Of a stretch of 64,000 bases of DNA, positions 36,953 through 45,772 are shown in pieces. The position numbers were made by a program, and so were the translations under genes. The notes beneath the pieces are model-generated. The model made no database searches and was not told the origin of the DNA. It saw nothing but the letters and a program-made list of their open reading frames with translations. Source of the stretch: Nonlabens sp. Ci31 (GTDB lineage Bacteria > Bacteroidota > Bacteroidia > Flavobacteriales > Flavobacteriaceae); the NCBI RefSeq assembly GCF_012974865.1, contig NZ_CP043633.1, positions 3,159,501 through 3,223,500 on the forward strand, read 5' to 3'. The stretch's first letter is position 1, and the number at the start of each line of letters is the position of its first letter.

Positions 36953-37705
36953 TTAACGATTTGTTTCGTCTAACAATTTGCGTTTCTTCATCACTTTCAA
37001 GATTAAATAGATAACTGTTGTGATGATTGCGCTGTAAAACCAAAATCCCATTTCAAATTCAAAAGGTTCTTTTTCAACAAAATCTCCAACCAAATCAAAA
37101 ATCCAAAAGAGTAGAAAGATAGCGCACAAGCCATTCTTTTCTTTTTTAAGCACTTTTTTGATGCTAAATGAATATTTTGGTCTTGCATAATTTTTAAATG
37201 ATGGAACAAATGCAGGCACATTTTCTGCCCAATCTAAATATGTTTGCCCGAATTTATTCCGCAGAAAATTTTCTTCGGCATACATAATTCGTTCGTAATA
37301 AAAAGCGTAGAAAAAGACAAACGCGATTGAAAACCAAGCATTTTCAGTAAGCATAGCTACACCAAGCCAGATAAAGAAATTACCCAGATACAAAGGATGA
37401 CGAACAACTGAATAAATTCCTGTACTATTCAGCTCATCAGCTAATTGCCCATCGTTTGTGTTTCTGCCTGACGTATTTTTTGGCGTATGCCCAACGGTAA
37501 AAATTCGGATGAAAAGACCGAGTAAACTAATACCGAGACAGATGTATTCAAAACTTTCAGAAAACCACGTTTCGGGTGCTTCGATTTCAAAATATTCAGT
37601 ATGGATATAAACGGATAATCCAATTCCTAAAATTAGTAATGGCAGATAACTTCTGTTTTTAAATAGAAAATCGCCTTGTGTTTTTAATTCTTCTTGTAAT
37701 GCCAT
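36953..37705 (-). CDS. Isoprenylcysteine methyltransferase-family membrane protein (cassette 26)
   Basis: 250 residues with five or six membrane helices. The block GIYSVVRHPLYLGNFFIWLG, then YERIMYAEENFLRNKFG, is the SAM-binding signature of the ICMT/phospholipid methyltransferase family. In bacteria such proteins methylate lipids or unknown membrane substrates. It ends 1 nt before the COG4705-like gene starts. Confidence 0.82.
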   Translation of the reverse strand: MALQEELKTQGDFLFKNRSYLPLLILGIGLSVYIHTEYFEIEAPETWFSESFEYICLGISLLGLFIRIFTVGHTPKNTSGRNTNDGQLADELNSTGIYSVVRHPLYLGNFFIWLGVAMLTENAWFSIAFVFFYAFYYERIMYAEENFLRNKFGQTYLDWAENVPAFVPSFKNYARPKYSFSIKKVLKKEKNGLCAIFLLFWIFDLVGDFVEKEPFEFEMGFWFYSAIITTVIYLILKVMKKRKLLDETNR

Positions 37706-37709
37706 TTTG

Positions 37710-38291
37710 TTAAAATTTATAAGTGAAACCTATCATATGATTGCCTTCAAAATTTGAATATGTCAATTCCATATGTTCTTGTTGATACTCTGTTGTAAAA
37801 AGCAAATTACTTCCCAAACCAATAGCTGCGCCAGCCACAACATCAAGTATATCGTGCTTTTTACTGTCAATCCTACTTGCTGCGGTAAATCCTGCCAAAG
37901 CATAAGATGGAATGGCATATTTAAAACCATAACGTCTATGCACGTAACCTGCGCTATGAAAAACAGTTGAAGTATGACCTGATGGAAACGAGTTATCGTT
38001 ACTCATATCTGGACGTGGTTTATTTACAGCATACTTTAACCCATAAGAAACTCCTACAGTAAGCAAAAGTCCTTTTGTAAATTGCCAAGCACCTTTTTCA
38101 TCTCCAATTATAAAACTTGTAGCTAAAGTTGTTGCTGGTAGAGCAATTAATATGACATCACCTATTTTTTGAGTAGTTCCAATTTCGGGTTTAGTTTCGC
38201 TTGTGTCCTGCGCTTGTAGTTGCAAGGTTGCAAAACTTAAAAATAAGCATCCAATTATCGTTAGAATGTGAAGCGAAAAATTGTATTTCAT
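37710..38291 (-). CDS. PAP2-family lipid phosphatase (cassette 26)
   Basis: 193 residues. Signal or first membrane segment about 1-27. The three PAP2 motifs are visible: K-x6-RP as KYAVNKPRPD, PSGH in SFPSGHTS, and SR-x5-H as SRIDSKKHDILDV. It would dephosphorylate lipid phosphates at the membrane. Start is 4 nt upstream of the ICMT gene's start region, so same operon. Confidence 0.88.
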   Translation of the reverse strand: MKYNFSLHILTIIGCLFLSFATLQLQAQDTSETKPEIGTTQKIGDVILIALPATTLATSFIIGDEKGAWQFTKGLLLTVGVSYGLKYAVNKPRPDMSNDNSFPSGHTSTVFHSAGYVHRRYGFKYAIPSYALAGFTAASRIDSKKHDILDVVAGAAIGLGSNLLFTTEYQQEHMELTYSNFEGNHMIGFTYKF

Positions 38292-38389
38292 TAATACGTG
38301 TTTGAATTGTTAGTTCAAATAACGTAAGATTTTTGAAGTAAATTTTAACACATAGGTGCAGAACAATTTATCTGCACAAATTGCACTTT

Positions 38390-39415
38390 TTAGAGAAGTG
38401 TTTTCTTGTATTGAGTAGGTGTTAAACCCTTGTATTTCTTGAATATTGCATTAAACGAGGACTTTGAGTTGAAACCAACATCTGTGGCTATTCCCAAGAG
38501 TGTAAAATGATTATTCTGGTCGTTTTTTAGGCGATTTATAAATTCTTCAACACGATATTCGTTTATAAAATCTTGAAAACTTGTATCCATATACTCGTTC
38601 AAAACTTCAGAAATATATTGACGTGGAATATTCAATTTTTCGGAAACATCGACAATGGATAATTTGTTGTTGAGATATAATTTATCGATTTCCATTGAGC
38701 GAACTAAATCTGCTTTGTATTGTTCTATAAGTTTTGAATTGAGATTGGAATTTTTGTATTTGCTCATTTCCGTTCTTGGTAAAATATCTTTGTTTTTTCC
38801 TAATAACTTAAAAGCTATAAAATAAAATAAGAATGCAATGACCAACAAAAGATAGGTGTTGAAGTTTTGGTCATTGAATAAAGGCAATTCTGCCATTCCA
38901 AAAGTCTTTAGAATATCGTTTACCGATGAAAGCGCAAATAAAATTGCAATGGGAATAGCAAAATATATAATCCAATGTTTATTTTTGTTCGTGATTATCG
39001 AGTAAATAATCGCTAATAAATAAAACAAAAATGCCAATTCAGATGCAATCTCAAAGATTTCTACGAGCAGATTTTCTTTAACAAGGTTGATTTCAATTCC
39101 CTCAATTGTAAAATAGATAATATTTGGAATAAAGAAAAGGCAATCAAGTTTGGCAAATTTGTCCTTTCCACTTTTATAATAGCGAAAAAATAAAAATAGA
39201 AATGTTACAAAAAGTGAACTATCGAATAGAAACCAATCTGTGTCTTGAACGAAAATATTGTTTTCATCGTCACCAGCAATGTAAAGCAAAACGGAAAGCA
39301 GACTACCAAATAGTAACCAAAATGTAGCTTTTTTGTAGTCTTTACGATTGATAAACAAAACGGAAAGGACAAAAAGACCTTGTAACAAAGCAATAATTTG
39401 GAGAGTTTTAAGCAT
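38390..39415 (-). CDS. AraC-family regulator with N-terminal membrane sensor (cassette 26)
   Basis: 341 residues. Six to seven membrane helices fill the first 200 residues; the C-terminal 110 residues are the AraC DNA-binding domain with two HTH units (LSIVDVSEKLNIPRQYISEV and LLGIATDVGFNSKSSFNAIF, then KKYKGLTPTQYK). First gene of the reverse cluster, 98 nt from the PAP2 gene, so it probably controls the lipid-modifying genes in response to a membrane signal. A cassette carrying its own membrane regulator is unusual. Confidence 0.88.
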   Translation of the reverse strand: MLKTLQIIALLQGLFVLSVLFINRKDYKKATFWLLFGSLLSVLLYIAGDDENNIFVQDTDWFLFDSSLFVTFLFLFFRYYKSGKDKFAKLDCLFFIPNIIYFTIEGIEINLVKENLLVEIFEIASELAFLFYLLAIIYSIITNKNKHWIIYFAIPIAILFALSSVNDILKTFGMAELPLFNDQNFNTYLLLVIAFLFYFIAFKLLGKNKDILPRTEMSKYKNSNLNSKLIEQYKADLVRSMEIDKLYLNNKLSIVDVSEKLNIPRQYISEVLNEYMDTSFQDFINEYRVEEFINRLKNDQNNHFTLLGIATDVGFNSKSSFNAIFKKYKGLTPTQYKKTLL

Positions 39416-39420
39416 TTATT

Positions 39421-39534
39421 TTAATTAACATTCGGCAAGGTATTAAATTTTGTGACTTCGATTACCATTCCATACACTTTTACGCCACCTACATAAGCCA
39501 ACGCAAAAAAGAGTATTCCATTACATTGTAAAAG
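39421..39534 (-). pseudogene. C-terminal fragment of a membrane protein
   Basis: A minus-strand frame without a start codon reads LLQCNGILFFALAYVGG then VKVYGMVIEVTKFN, ending at the TAA complement 39421-39423. It lies directly upstream of the AraC gene and looks like the 3' remnant of a preceding gene, so the captured segment was once longer. Confidence 0.4.
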
Positions 39535-39693
39535 AAACATTTTGCAAGAAAACTTTTGAGAAACTTTAGTACTTTTAAAGAAAATTTAATGAAAGCAGAT
39601 TAAAATTGGAATGAAAGGCTTGTGATAAAACCGTAAGTAAAAGTATAAATGAAAAGTCTGTGCTAACCGCAAGGTTTGTGCTGAATATACTGT

Positions 39694-39886
39694 GTACAAC
39701 AACGTATATAGCTCATAGCTAGACAGTTGCTTAATAGAAGTTAAGGTTTATTTGCGAAGTTCGCCACATTTTTTAATTTAACTTTTTGAAAATAAGATAA
39801 AAAGAAAATTAAAAAATGTGGCTTGTGCTTAACCGAATGGAAACAGCTCATTTGCACGCTACGAGCCATATACATCAACGTTGGCA
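39694..39886 (+). other. attC27 cassette recombination site
   Basis: Type IV, 193 bp. Left core GTACAAC; the end of cassette 26 (ATACTGTGTACAAC) complements its start 5.7 kb away (GTTGTACACAATAT) over 14 nt with one T-to-C change. Right core G^TTGGCA. Arms GTATATAGCTCATAGC and GCTACGAGCCATATAC. Confidence 0.86.
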
Positions 39887-39913
39887 ACAAGCTGAAAAAC
39901 AGAACGCTGAAAA

Positions 39914-40312
39914 ATGATAGAAGTCAAAATTGAAGTCTACGACAAAAAAGAAAAAGTTACGACTTCTCTTTATGTTGAACAATTATCTGAAAACCAATTT
40001 CGGATGATTGACAACGACTTATTTAATAATCAATTGACTTTAGGAGCGGAATTTGAAACTAAAATCAACTCTGAAAACAAACACGAAGTTGTAAAAATCA
40101 TAAAGAAATCGGAATTTATTACCCGAAGATTTGGACTAACACCAAACTATAAAGAATCTGATTATCGAATGCTCGGAGAGGAATTAACAAAAAGAGGCGG
40201 ATTTTGGCAAGTTGATTTTGGAAGTATTGCAACTGTGAATATTCCAAAAAATTTTGAGTTTGATATTAGCCAAATTATTAAAGAATTAGAATTAGTAGAA
40301 ATAGCAGATTAA
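39914..40312 (+). CDS. Soluble protein of unknown function (cassette 27)
   Basis: 132 residues, ATG start, no signal. Alternating beta and charged segments (MIEVKIEVYDKKEKV; LGAEFETKI). It may be a small immunity-like or DUF4265-like protein, but I cannot confirm. About 100 nt of AT-rich sequence without genes separates it from attC28. Confidence 0.55.
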   Translation: MIEVKIEVYDKKEKVTTSLYVEQLSENQFRMIDNDLFNNQLTLGAEFETKINSENKHEVVKIIKKSEFITRRFGLTPNYKESDYRMLGEELTKRGGFWQVDFGSIATVNIPKNFEFDISQIIKELELVEIAD

Positions 40313-40413
40313 AAATGCAATGAAAATCAATCTGAATTTCTAAATTTAAAACATTATAAAACTGAATTAGGAATTTGGAGAAAATGAATTTGACCGAACA
40401 AACAAAAGCCAGT

Positions 40414-40544
40414 TGCCAACACCGTATATAAGCTATGGCTTGGTCTGTGCCCATTTGGAAAATCTATGGATTTCCCAAAGTTAGTTTATATTTGGAGAGG
40501 TTTGTGTTAAAACACGCCACAGCTCATATACATAAACGTTGGCA
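40414..40544 (+). other. attC28 cassette recombination site
   Basis: 131 bp. Left core TGCCAAC, right core G^TTGGCA. Arms GTATATAAGCTATGGC and GCCACAGCTCATATAC with two T-to-C changes. attC32 is of the same type. Confidence 0.85.
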
Positions 40545-40554
40545 ACAATTACGG

Positions 40555-40601
40555 AATAAATAACAAAAGTTCACTTAATTAGTGAACTTTTGTTATTTAT
40601 T
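40555..40601. promoter_or_regulatory. 47-bp palindrome upstream of the cassette 28 toxin-antitoxin genes
   Basis: Two perfect 21-nt arms (40555-40575 and 40581-40601, core AAAAGTTCACT / AGTGAACTTTT) around TAATT. It ends 3 nt before the -7 element, so it could be the operator for autoregulation by the antitoxin. It could equally act as a transcription terminator that shields the module from upstream read-through. Confidence 0.6.
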
Positions 40602-40603
40602 TG

Positions 40604-40611
40604 TATCTTTG
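40604..40611 (+). promoter_or_regulatory. Promoter -7 element for cassette 28
   Basis: TATCTTTG fits the Bacteroidota TAnnTTTG -7 consensus and lies 21 nt before the toxin ATG. No convincing -33 TTTG at the usual spacing. It indicates that this cassette has its own promoter. Confidence 0.5.
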
Positions 40612-40631
40612 CACTATGATAACAGAAAACT

Positions 40632-40952
40632 ATGGAAATAAATTTCGAGAAAGATTATCTCAAAGAACTATACGAAAATGGTAAGGCTCGAAGCAAAAAG
40701 CATAGGTTTCAACCGAATGTTATCAAAAAGTTCATACAAACAATAGATAAATTAAGAGTTGCAAAAAACACAGAAGAGTTATATCCAATTAGAAGTTTAA
40801 ATTATGAAAAACTTATTGGCGATAAAAAAGGATTGGAGTCTGTTCGAGTGGATGGCAAGTATCGAATAGAATTTATTACCACACTAGAAGGAGAAGAACC
40901 TAATAGTATTACAATATGCTCAATTATTGAATTGAGTAATCACTACAAGTAA
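40632..40952 (+). CDS. higB: RelE/HigB-family toxin (cassette 28)
   Basis: 106 residues, basic. The pattern DYLKELYENGKARSKKH, then RSLNYEKLIGDKKG and SVRVDGKYRIEF is that of HigB/RelE plasmid-maintenance killer toxins, which cut mRNA on the ribosome. Toxin-first order, 24 nt before the antitoxin gene, is typical of higBA. Such modules can stabilise cassette arrays against loss. Confidence 0.85.
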   Translation: MEINFEKDYLKELYENGKARSKKHRFQPNVIKKFIQTIDKLRVAKNTEELYPIRSLNYEKLIGDKKGLESVRVDGKYRIEFITTLEGEEPNSITICSIIELSNHYK

Positions 40953-40976
40953 TTACTACAAGAAAACACAGGGAAA

Positions 40977-42071
40977 ATGGCAACAAACAAAGTTTTAACA
41001 CCAGCACTAGCGACACATCCAGGAGTTTTAATTAAAGATGAATTAGACGCGACACCTGATTTAAACCAAAGAATATTGGCAAAGGAATTAGATGTACAAC
41101 CATCATTTTTAAATGAAATCATCAAAGGAAAACGACCAGTAACAGCAGATATAGCAATTTTATTAGAAAAGATATTAGGTATTTCAGCGGATTATTGGAT
41201 GAAATTTCAATCTCAATACGAGATTGATAAGGCAAGAGTTAAGCAAAAAAACATTAAAAAAGTAAGAAATATTGAACTATGGAGCATTATCAAAGAATAT
41301 GTTCCTGTTCGATATTTTAAAAAACATAAATATTTAAATGACAATATTGAAAGTGATATAAAAACAATAAAGAACATCTATGAAGTAGAAACTATTGATG
41401 GTCTAGTATCTTCCTTTTCTAAAGATAAATTTGCATATTATCGTAAATCGGATAAATTAAAAATTGATGATAAAAATATGTTCGCTTGGAGTTCATTAGC
41501 TCAATATGAAGCTAAAAATCAAAAAACGAATACTTTTAATTTTGACAATCTAAACCAACTCTGTAAAAATCTAAATAACATATTTTACGATAATTCTGAA
41601 ACACCAGAAAGAGTTAAAACTGTACTTAATCAATTTGGAATTAAAATGTTGCTAATTGATAAGCTAGAGAAAACACCTATTGACGGATTCTCTTTTTGGT
41701 CAGAGCAAAATCCAGTGATTGCATTGACTTTAAGACATAATCGGATTGATAATTTTGCTTTTACAATTATGCACGAAATTGGACATATTGATTTGCATTT
41801 GAGAAATGATAAGGACAGAAAATTTATGGACTTAACTAGAAAACAGAATTTAAATAAATGCGAACAGGAAGCAGATAATTACGCTCAAGAAAAATTAATT
41901 TCAAAACAGATATGGCAAGATATTTTAGAAAATCACAATCCACTTAATGACGAAAAAATTATAGGTTTAGGAGATCAACATAGAATTAATCCAGCTATTT
42001 TACTAGGTAGAGTTTGTCACGAAATGAATTACTACGCGATAAAAACTACGATAGATAAAAAAATGAAATAA
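40977..42071 (+). CDS. higA: HigA-type antitoxin fused to an ImmA/IrrE-like peptidase domain (cassette 28)
   Basis: 364 residues. N-terminal XRE/HigA HTH (about 12-80: ATHPGVLIKDELD, LAKELDVQPSFLNEIIKGKR). The C-terminal half contains H266-E-I-G-H270, the HExxH zinc site of ImmA/IrrE metallopeptidases. It would repress the operon and neutralise HigB; the peptidase domain might couple antitoxin stability to a signal. Stop 5 nt before the attC29 core. Confidence 0.88.
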   Translation: MATNKVLTPALATHPGVLIKDELDATPDLNQRILAKELDVQPSFLNEIIKGKRPVTADIAILLEKILGISADYWMKFQSQYEIDKARVKQKNIKKVRNIELWSIIKEYVPVRYFKKHKYLNDNIESDIKTIKNIYEVETIDGLVSSFSKDKFAYYRKSDKLKIDDKNMFAWSSLAQYEAKNQKTNTFNFDNLNQLCKNLNNIFYDNSETPERVKTVLNQFGIKMLLIDKLEKTPIDGFSFWSEQNPVIALTLRHNRIDNFAFTIMHEIGHIDLHLRNDKDRKFMDLTRKQNLNKCEQEADNYAQEKLISKQIWQDILENHNPLNDEKIIGLGDQHRINPAILLGRVCHEMNYYAIKTTIDKKMK

Positions 42072-42075
42072 CTGT

Positions 42076-42206
42076 TGCCAACACCGTATATAATTTATTG
42101 CTATTTCTCGCCTATTTACGAAAATTCCGCTGGAATTTTCTATCTGTGATTTGTTTGCTAAATTAGTTACTTAAACACGCAACAAACCATATACCAAACG
42201 TTAGGG
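42076..42206 (+). other. attC29 cassette recombination site
   Basis: Type I variant, 131 bp. Left core TGCCAAC, right core G^TTAGGG. Arms GTATATAATTTATTGC and GCAACAAACCATATAC; inner hairpin AAAATTCC/GGAATTTT. Confidence 0.85.
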
Positions 42207-42221
42207 TGCATTTAAAAAGAC

Positions 42222-42431
42222 ATGAAAGAAAAAATTGAAATACCAGCGATTCACGACAAAGAGTTCATGACTATTCTGAAAGATTTAGGATTATTTGAAT
42301 CGATAGAATCAAAACAAGCTAACTGTATTAATTGCAATGAGCTACTTACATTTGAAAATATAGGAGGAATCAAAATCATTGAAAATTCCCCAAAGTTAAT
42401 TTGTGACAACTCAGAATGTTTAGAACAATGA
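42222..42431 (+). CDS. Small zinc-ribbon-like protein (cassette 29)
   Basis: 69 residues. The second half has CINCNELL and, about 24 residues later, ICDNSEC, a CxxC...CxxxxC arrangement that could bind zinc. Its TGA stop overlaps the next gene's ATG (ATGA), so the two are translationally coupled and probably function together. Confidence 0.65.
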   Translation: MKEKIEIPAIHDKEFMTILKDLGLFESIESKQANCINCNELLTFENIGGIKIIENSPKLICDNSECLEQ

Positions 42432-44260
42432 ATGAATTTATAAAACTATTTGGAGTCTATGGATTACCTACAGTTTGCCTAATTGTATTTCTGTTTTTAA
42501 TCGTCCAAGACCCAACACGTGGCGAGAAACTACAAGCTTTAGTAACCAAACCATTCTATAGAATGTGTAGATGGTTTTCAAAGACACACATTTCTTCTGA
42601 AGTTTCTTCTTCACTAAACATGTTCTATAACAACAAAATTTTCAATCTTTTAGTTGACAAAAACAAACCTCAGATAAAAATTAAATGGGTTACCGAGTCG
42701 GAAGACCCTGCTTTCACAAAAGAGGGCAATATTATACTACGCCTTAAAGAAGAAAAAGACCAAACAAGAAACATTCTCAATGCTGCAAAATTCTCATTAC
42801 CATTAATAATTTGTCCACTAGTTAGGAGTAATATTCACCATAGTTACAGTACTGCATTAGATTTGACACTAATGAAAAAGTTGTCAAACAATATGGGGAG
42901 ACATGGGAAAGCAATATTTAAACAATACTTCTTAGATCCAGAGACATCACAAGATAAGACACTAGGAGTGCTTATTCAAAGGTTAGTAGAGCTTGATAAT
43001 CATGGTTTTTTTATACCTGTTGTCTTAAATGAATTAGAAATTATAGGAGAAGGTCTCTATGCCGACTCAAACCCTAACGACTATACTTCGGAAGCAATAA
43101 AATTTCTCGAATACTTATTAGAAATTGTAAACAGGAAAATTGGTGATGAAATCGAATTAAACTATACTGAAAAACCTTTTTCTGTAGGAACTATGCTACT
43201 TGCTAAATCTCATAGAGCAGATACACAAGGATTAAGACCGTATCTCAAACGCCTTCAAATCAAAATTGACAAAGGGATTCAAAGCATTTACATAATTTCA
43301 TTTCCAAATTCCTATGTATTTTTTGATAAACTAATCAAAACATTGAGGAGTCACGAATCTCTAAATATCGAAAAATTAATTAATACCGTTGATTACACAA
43401 TTAATGAAACTAATAAAAAAACAAATTTCAAAATAGCTATTATAAGTAGCAATAACATTTTCTCAAATGACAGTTTTAAAGAAAGAATTATAACAAATAA
43501 TATTGAAGAAGGAAAAAGATATGAAGGTACTGTCGAAGATGTTTCTGAAAAAGAGGCCCTAATTAACCTGCACGGTTTAAGAGCATACATTAAATATCGA
43601 AACTGTTCATGGAACTATCCAACTAGCTGTAAGGATTTTTTGGAATTAAACAAAGAATACGAATTTGAAGTTGAAACAATTGAGTGGGAAACGGGGACGA
43701 TATTTTTGAGCAGAAAATTCTTAGAACTAGATCCTTGGGCATTAAAAACCCCACCAAGTAATGGTGATGAAATAAAAATAAAAGTTTATTCAAAGCTTAA
43801 CAACAGACTGCTTTGTTTCTACGATGAAAAACTACCTGTTTTACTCCCAATAACGGAACTATCATGGCAACCCAATAACATTGACAGTGAAGTAATAGAT
43901 TTGATTGGTACGGAATTAATTGTTGAAGTAATTCAGGTCGACACAGATAAGAAAGAAATTATTGTTAGTAAAAGGGAGTTAGTAACTGACCCTTGGCCAG
44001 ACATACACACTGCCTATCCTATCGGTAAAGAAATCCACGGTAAAGTTTGTGAAATACAAGAACATTATGTTAAGGTAAAAATTGATGAATCCATTATTGC
44101 TATACTACCAAAAGAATCATTACAAAAAGCGGGTTATGAATACTCCGATTTTCAGAATAATTTGGTCGTAGATCAAGGATTAGACTTATTCGTTTCAAAA
44201 GTTTTTATCGCTAAAAAGAAAATGAGAGTTGATTTGAGAAGAAATAAAAACGCACCCTAA
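42428..44260 (+). CDS. Membrane-anchored protein with S1-like RNA-binding repeats (cassette 29)
   Basis: 610 residues from ATG 42428, chosen because it forms an ATGA overlap with the previous gene. One N-terminal membrane helix (about 7-27), then a central domain of about 310 residues of unknown fold, then several S1/OB-like repeats: EEGKRYEGTVEDVSEKEALI, then GDEIKIKVYSKLNNRLL, then IGKEIHGKVCEIQEHYVKV. S1 domains bind RNA. Coupling RNA binding to a membrane helix and a zinc-ribbon partner is unusual. The TAA stop is part of the attC30 core CCCTAAC. Confidence 0.7.
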   Translation: MNEFIKLFGVYGLPTVCLIVFLFLIVQDPTRGEKLQALVTKPFYRMCRWFSKTHISSEVSSSLNMFYNNKIFNLLVDKNKPQIKIKWVTESEDPAFTKEGNIILRLKEEKDQTRNILNAAKFSLPLIICPLVRSNIHHSYSTALDLTLMKKLSNNMGRHGKAIFKQYFLDPETSQDKTLGVLIQRLVELDNHGFFIPVVLNELEIIGEGLYADSNPNDYTSEAIKFLEYLLEIVNRKIGDEIELNYTEKPFSVGTMLLAKSHRADTQGLRPYLKRLQIKIDKGIQSIYIISFPNSYVFFDKLIKTLRSHESLNIEKLINTVDYTINETNKKTNFKIAIISSNNIFSNDSFKERIITNNIEEGKRYEGTVEDVSEKEALINLHGLRAYIKYRNCSWNYPTSCKDFLELNKEYEFEVETIEWETGTIFLSRKFLELDPWALKTPPSNGDEIKIKVYSKLNNRLLCFYDEKLPVLLPITELSWQPNNIDSEVIDLIGTELIVEVIQVDTDKKEIIVSKRELVTDPWPDIHTAYPIGKEIHGKVCEIQEHYVKVKIDESIIAILPKESLQKAGYEYSDFQNNLVVDQGLDLFVSKVFIAKKKMRVDLRRNKNAP

Positions 44261-44375
44261 CAAAGAACTGAGGTAAAAAACAACCTTTTTCTTCATTAAT
44301 TTTGAGACACTATTATCCTAGACTCAGAGATTCAATTGATTGATTCTTTGAGTTTTTTATTGTAAATTTTTCTAA

Positions 44376-45344
44376 TTATCTAGGCAAGACAGAAACGTAA
44401 GTTTCGTCATAAGGTCTTCCAGATTTTGCGATAGCGAAACACTGTTTAATTAGCTTATTTGCAACAGCAATTAGCGCTAGTTTTTTGCTTTTACCTTTGT
44501 TCACTATTCGCTCATAAAGTTCTCGACACGCTTTGTTGTACTTACAGGCATTAAAAGAACATAAAAACAATAGATTACGAAGCTTTCTATTACCAACCTT
44601 ACTTATCCGTGCCCTGCCTCTAACACTGCTGCCAGAGACTCTTGTCGTTGGTGTAATGCCTACATAGCTGCATAACTGCGAGGCTGTTTCAAACTTAGAA
44701 AAACCATCTGTAACGATGATTAAAAATAAAGCAGTCTTCTGGCCTATTCCTGGTACAGAAGTTAGCAAGGTGAGCTGTTCTTGCTGCTCCTCTTTTACTA
44801 GGGAGAGAATCTTTGCTTCAATTTTTTTAATCTCGGTATCATAATACTTCTTAGTTCTTCTCAAAGATTGATATGTGAACTTTGACGGTATCCCTAAAAC
44901 CTCTTCTCCGTGCATTTTATTCTTTGTAGCAGTGCGGTGTTTTATATAATTATCTAGGGTTCTAAATAATTGCAAACATTCACTCTGAACATCTGTTAAG
45001 GCATTATACAAAGGAACCTCGTTAATTATTCCATACTCACAGATCATCTTTGCATCGCTTTTATCTGTCTTAACTTTTGCTAATTTCATTTGTATAAAAC
45101 GCTTTACAGACAAAGGATTAACAACAGAGACTACCACTTCATTTTTGTAAAGAAACTGAGCAAGTCGATAATGATAATAGCCCGTAGCTTCCATAACTAC
45201 TAAGGATTCCTTAGGTAAGTCTTTAAGAAATTTCTTAAAGCCAGTCGCATCGTTTTTATACTGATTGTGCCCCGAACTACTGCCGTGCACATCAAAAACA
45301 TCTTTACTGATGTCAACTCCATAAGTTTCTTTATATTTATTCAT
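44376..45344 (-). CDS. IS110-family DEDD transposase A
   Basis: 322 residues. RuvC-like DEDD residues: D11 (GVDISKD), E52 (VVMEATGYY), D94 and D97 (VKTDKSDAK). The C-terminal Tnp20 domain is recognisable (SVPGIGQKTALFL, SYVGITPTTRVSGSS). Such recombinases act with a bridge RNA encoded next to the gene. Intact frame. Confidence 0.92.
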   Translation of the reverse strand: MNKYKETYGVDISKDVFDVHGSSSGHNQYKNDATGFKKFLKDLPKESLVVMEATGYYHYRLAQFLYKNEVVVSVVNPLSVKRFIQMKLAKVKTDKSDAKMICEYGIINEVPLYNALTDVQSECLQLFRTLDNYIKHRTATKNKMHGEEVLGIPSKFTYQSLRRTKKYYDTEIKKIEAKILSLVKEEQQEQLTLLTSVPGIGQKTALFLIIVTDGFSKFETASQLCSYVGITPTTRVSGSSVRGRARISKVGNRKLRNLLFLCSFNACKYNKACRELYERIVNKGKSKKLALIAVANKLIKQCFAIAKSGRPYDETYVSVLPR

Positions 45345-45369
45345 AAGAATTGATTTATGAAAGAACCAG

Positions 45370-45545
45370 CTACTGGTATTACATCGACTTGAAAACGAGA
45401 TCTAAAGTCTCACAGAACTGATCGTAATTAAAGTAGTAAAAGAGAGAGGATTATCAATGTTGTCGAAGTCTGAAGCTTCACCGTATATAGTAACCTTAAT
45501 TCTCTCCTTTGTTCTTTCTGATTAATAACTAAAACTAGGTGTTTT
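45370..45545 (-). ncRNA. Predicted bridge RNA of IS110 element A
   Basis: In the leader upstream of the transposase, read on the minus strand, the segment ATATACGGTG (complement of 45479-45488) is followed by a short hairpin and then CAACA (complement of 45458-45462). ATATACGGTG plus TGTTG is the bottom strand of an attC left end (CAACACCGTATAT on top). A second segment, complement of AGAACTGA at about 45414, equals the element's own left end. This is the two-loop target/donor layout of bridge RNAs. Boundaries are approximate. Confidence 0.6.
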
Positions 45546-45772
45546 AATATAAATCAAACTTAAGCCGTATAAAAATAATAGGGCAATTGTTGCTTAAACC
45601 AATGGTAAAAATACTTTTACGAGGTCGTCAAATTTTTAAATTTGGCTTATTTAGAAAATAATAATAAGAAAAATTTAAAAATTCGGCTTGTGTTTAACCG
45701 AATGGTAGTTGCGTTTTTTCAGCCCTACTATTCTTATACAAACCGTTGGCAACAAGCTAAAGAAACATTCGA

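Larger units (their letters stand above)
44264..45564 (-). mobile_element. IS110-family element A, inserted 2 nt after the attC30 left core
   Basis: About 1.3 kb. Ends estimated by comparing three insertions: left AGAACTGAGG, right AAACTTAAG. No terminal inverted repeats, as usual for IS110. It holds one transposase gene and a long 5' leader (45345-45564) compatible with a bridge RNA. Confidence 0.85.
44255..45751 (+). other. attC30, split by IS110-family element A
   Basis: Left core CCCTAAC at 44255-44261; the remainder resumes at about 45565 as CGTATAAAAATAATAGGGC, pairing with GCCCTACTATTCTTATAC. Type III. Right core G^TTGGCA at 45745-45751. Confidence 0.8.

Noticed and set aside
39640..39693. 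A degenerate attC half-site at the end of cassette 26
   Set aside because: The stretch resembles attC loop sequence (GTTTGTGCT) but has no pairing partner or core.
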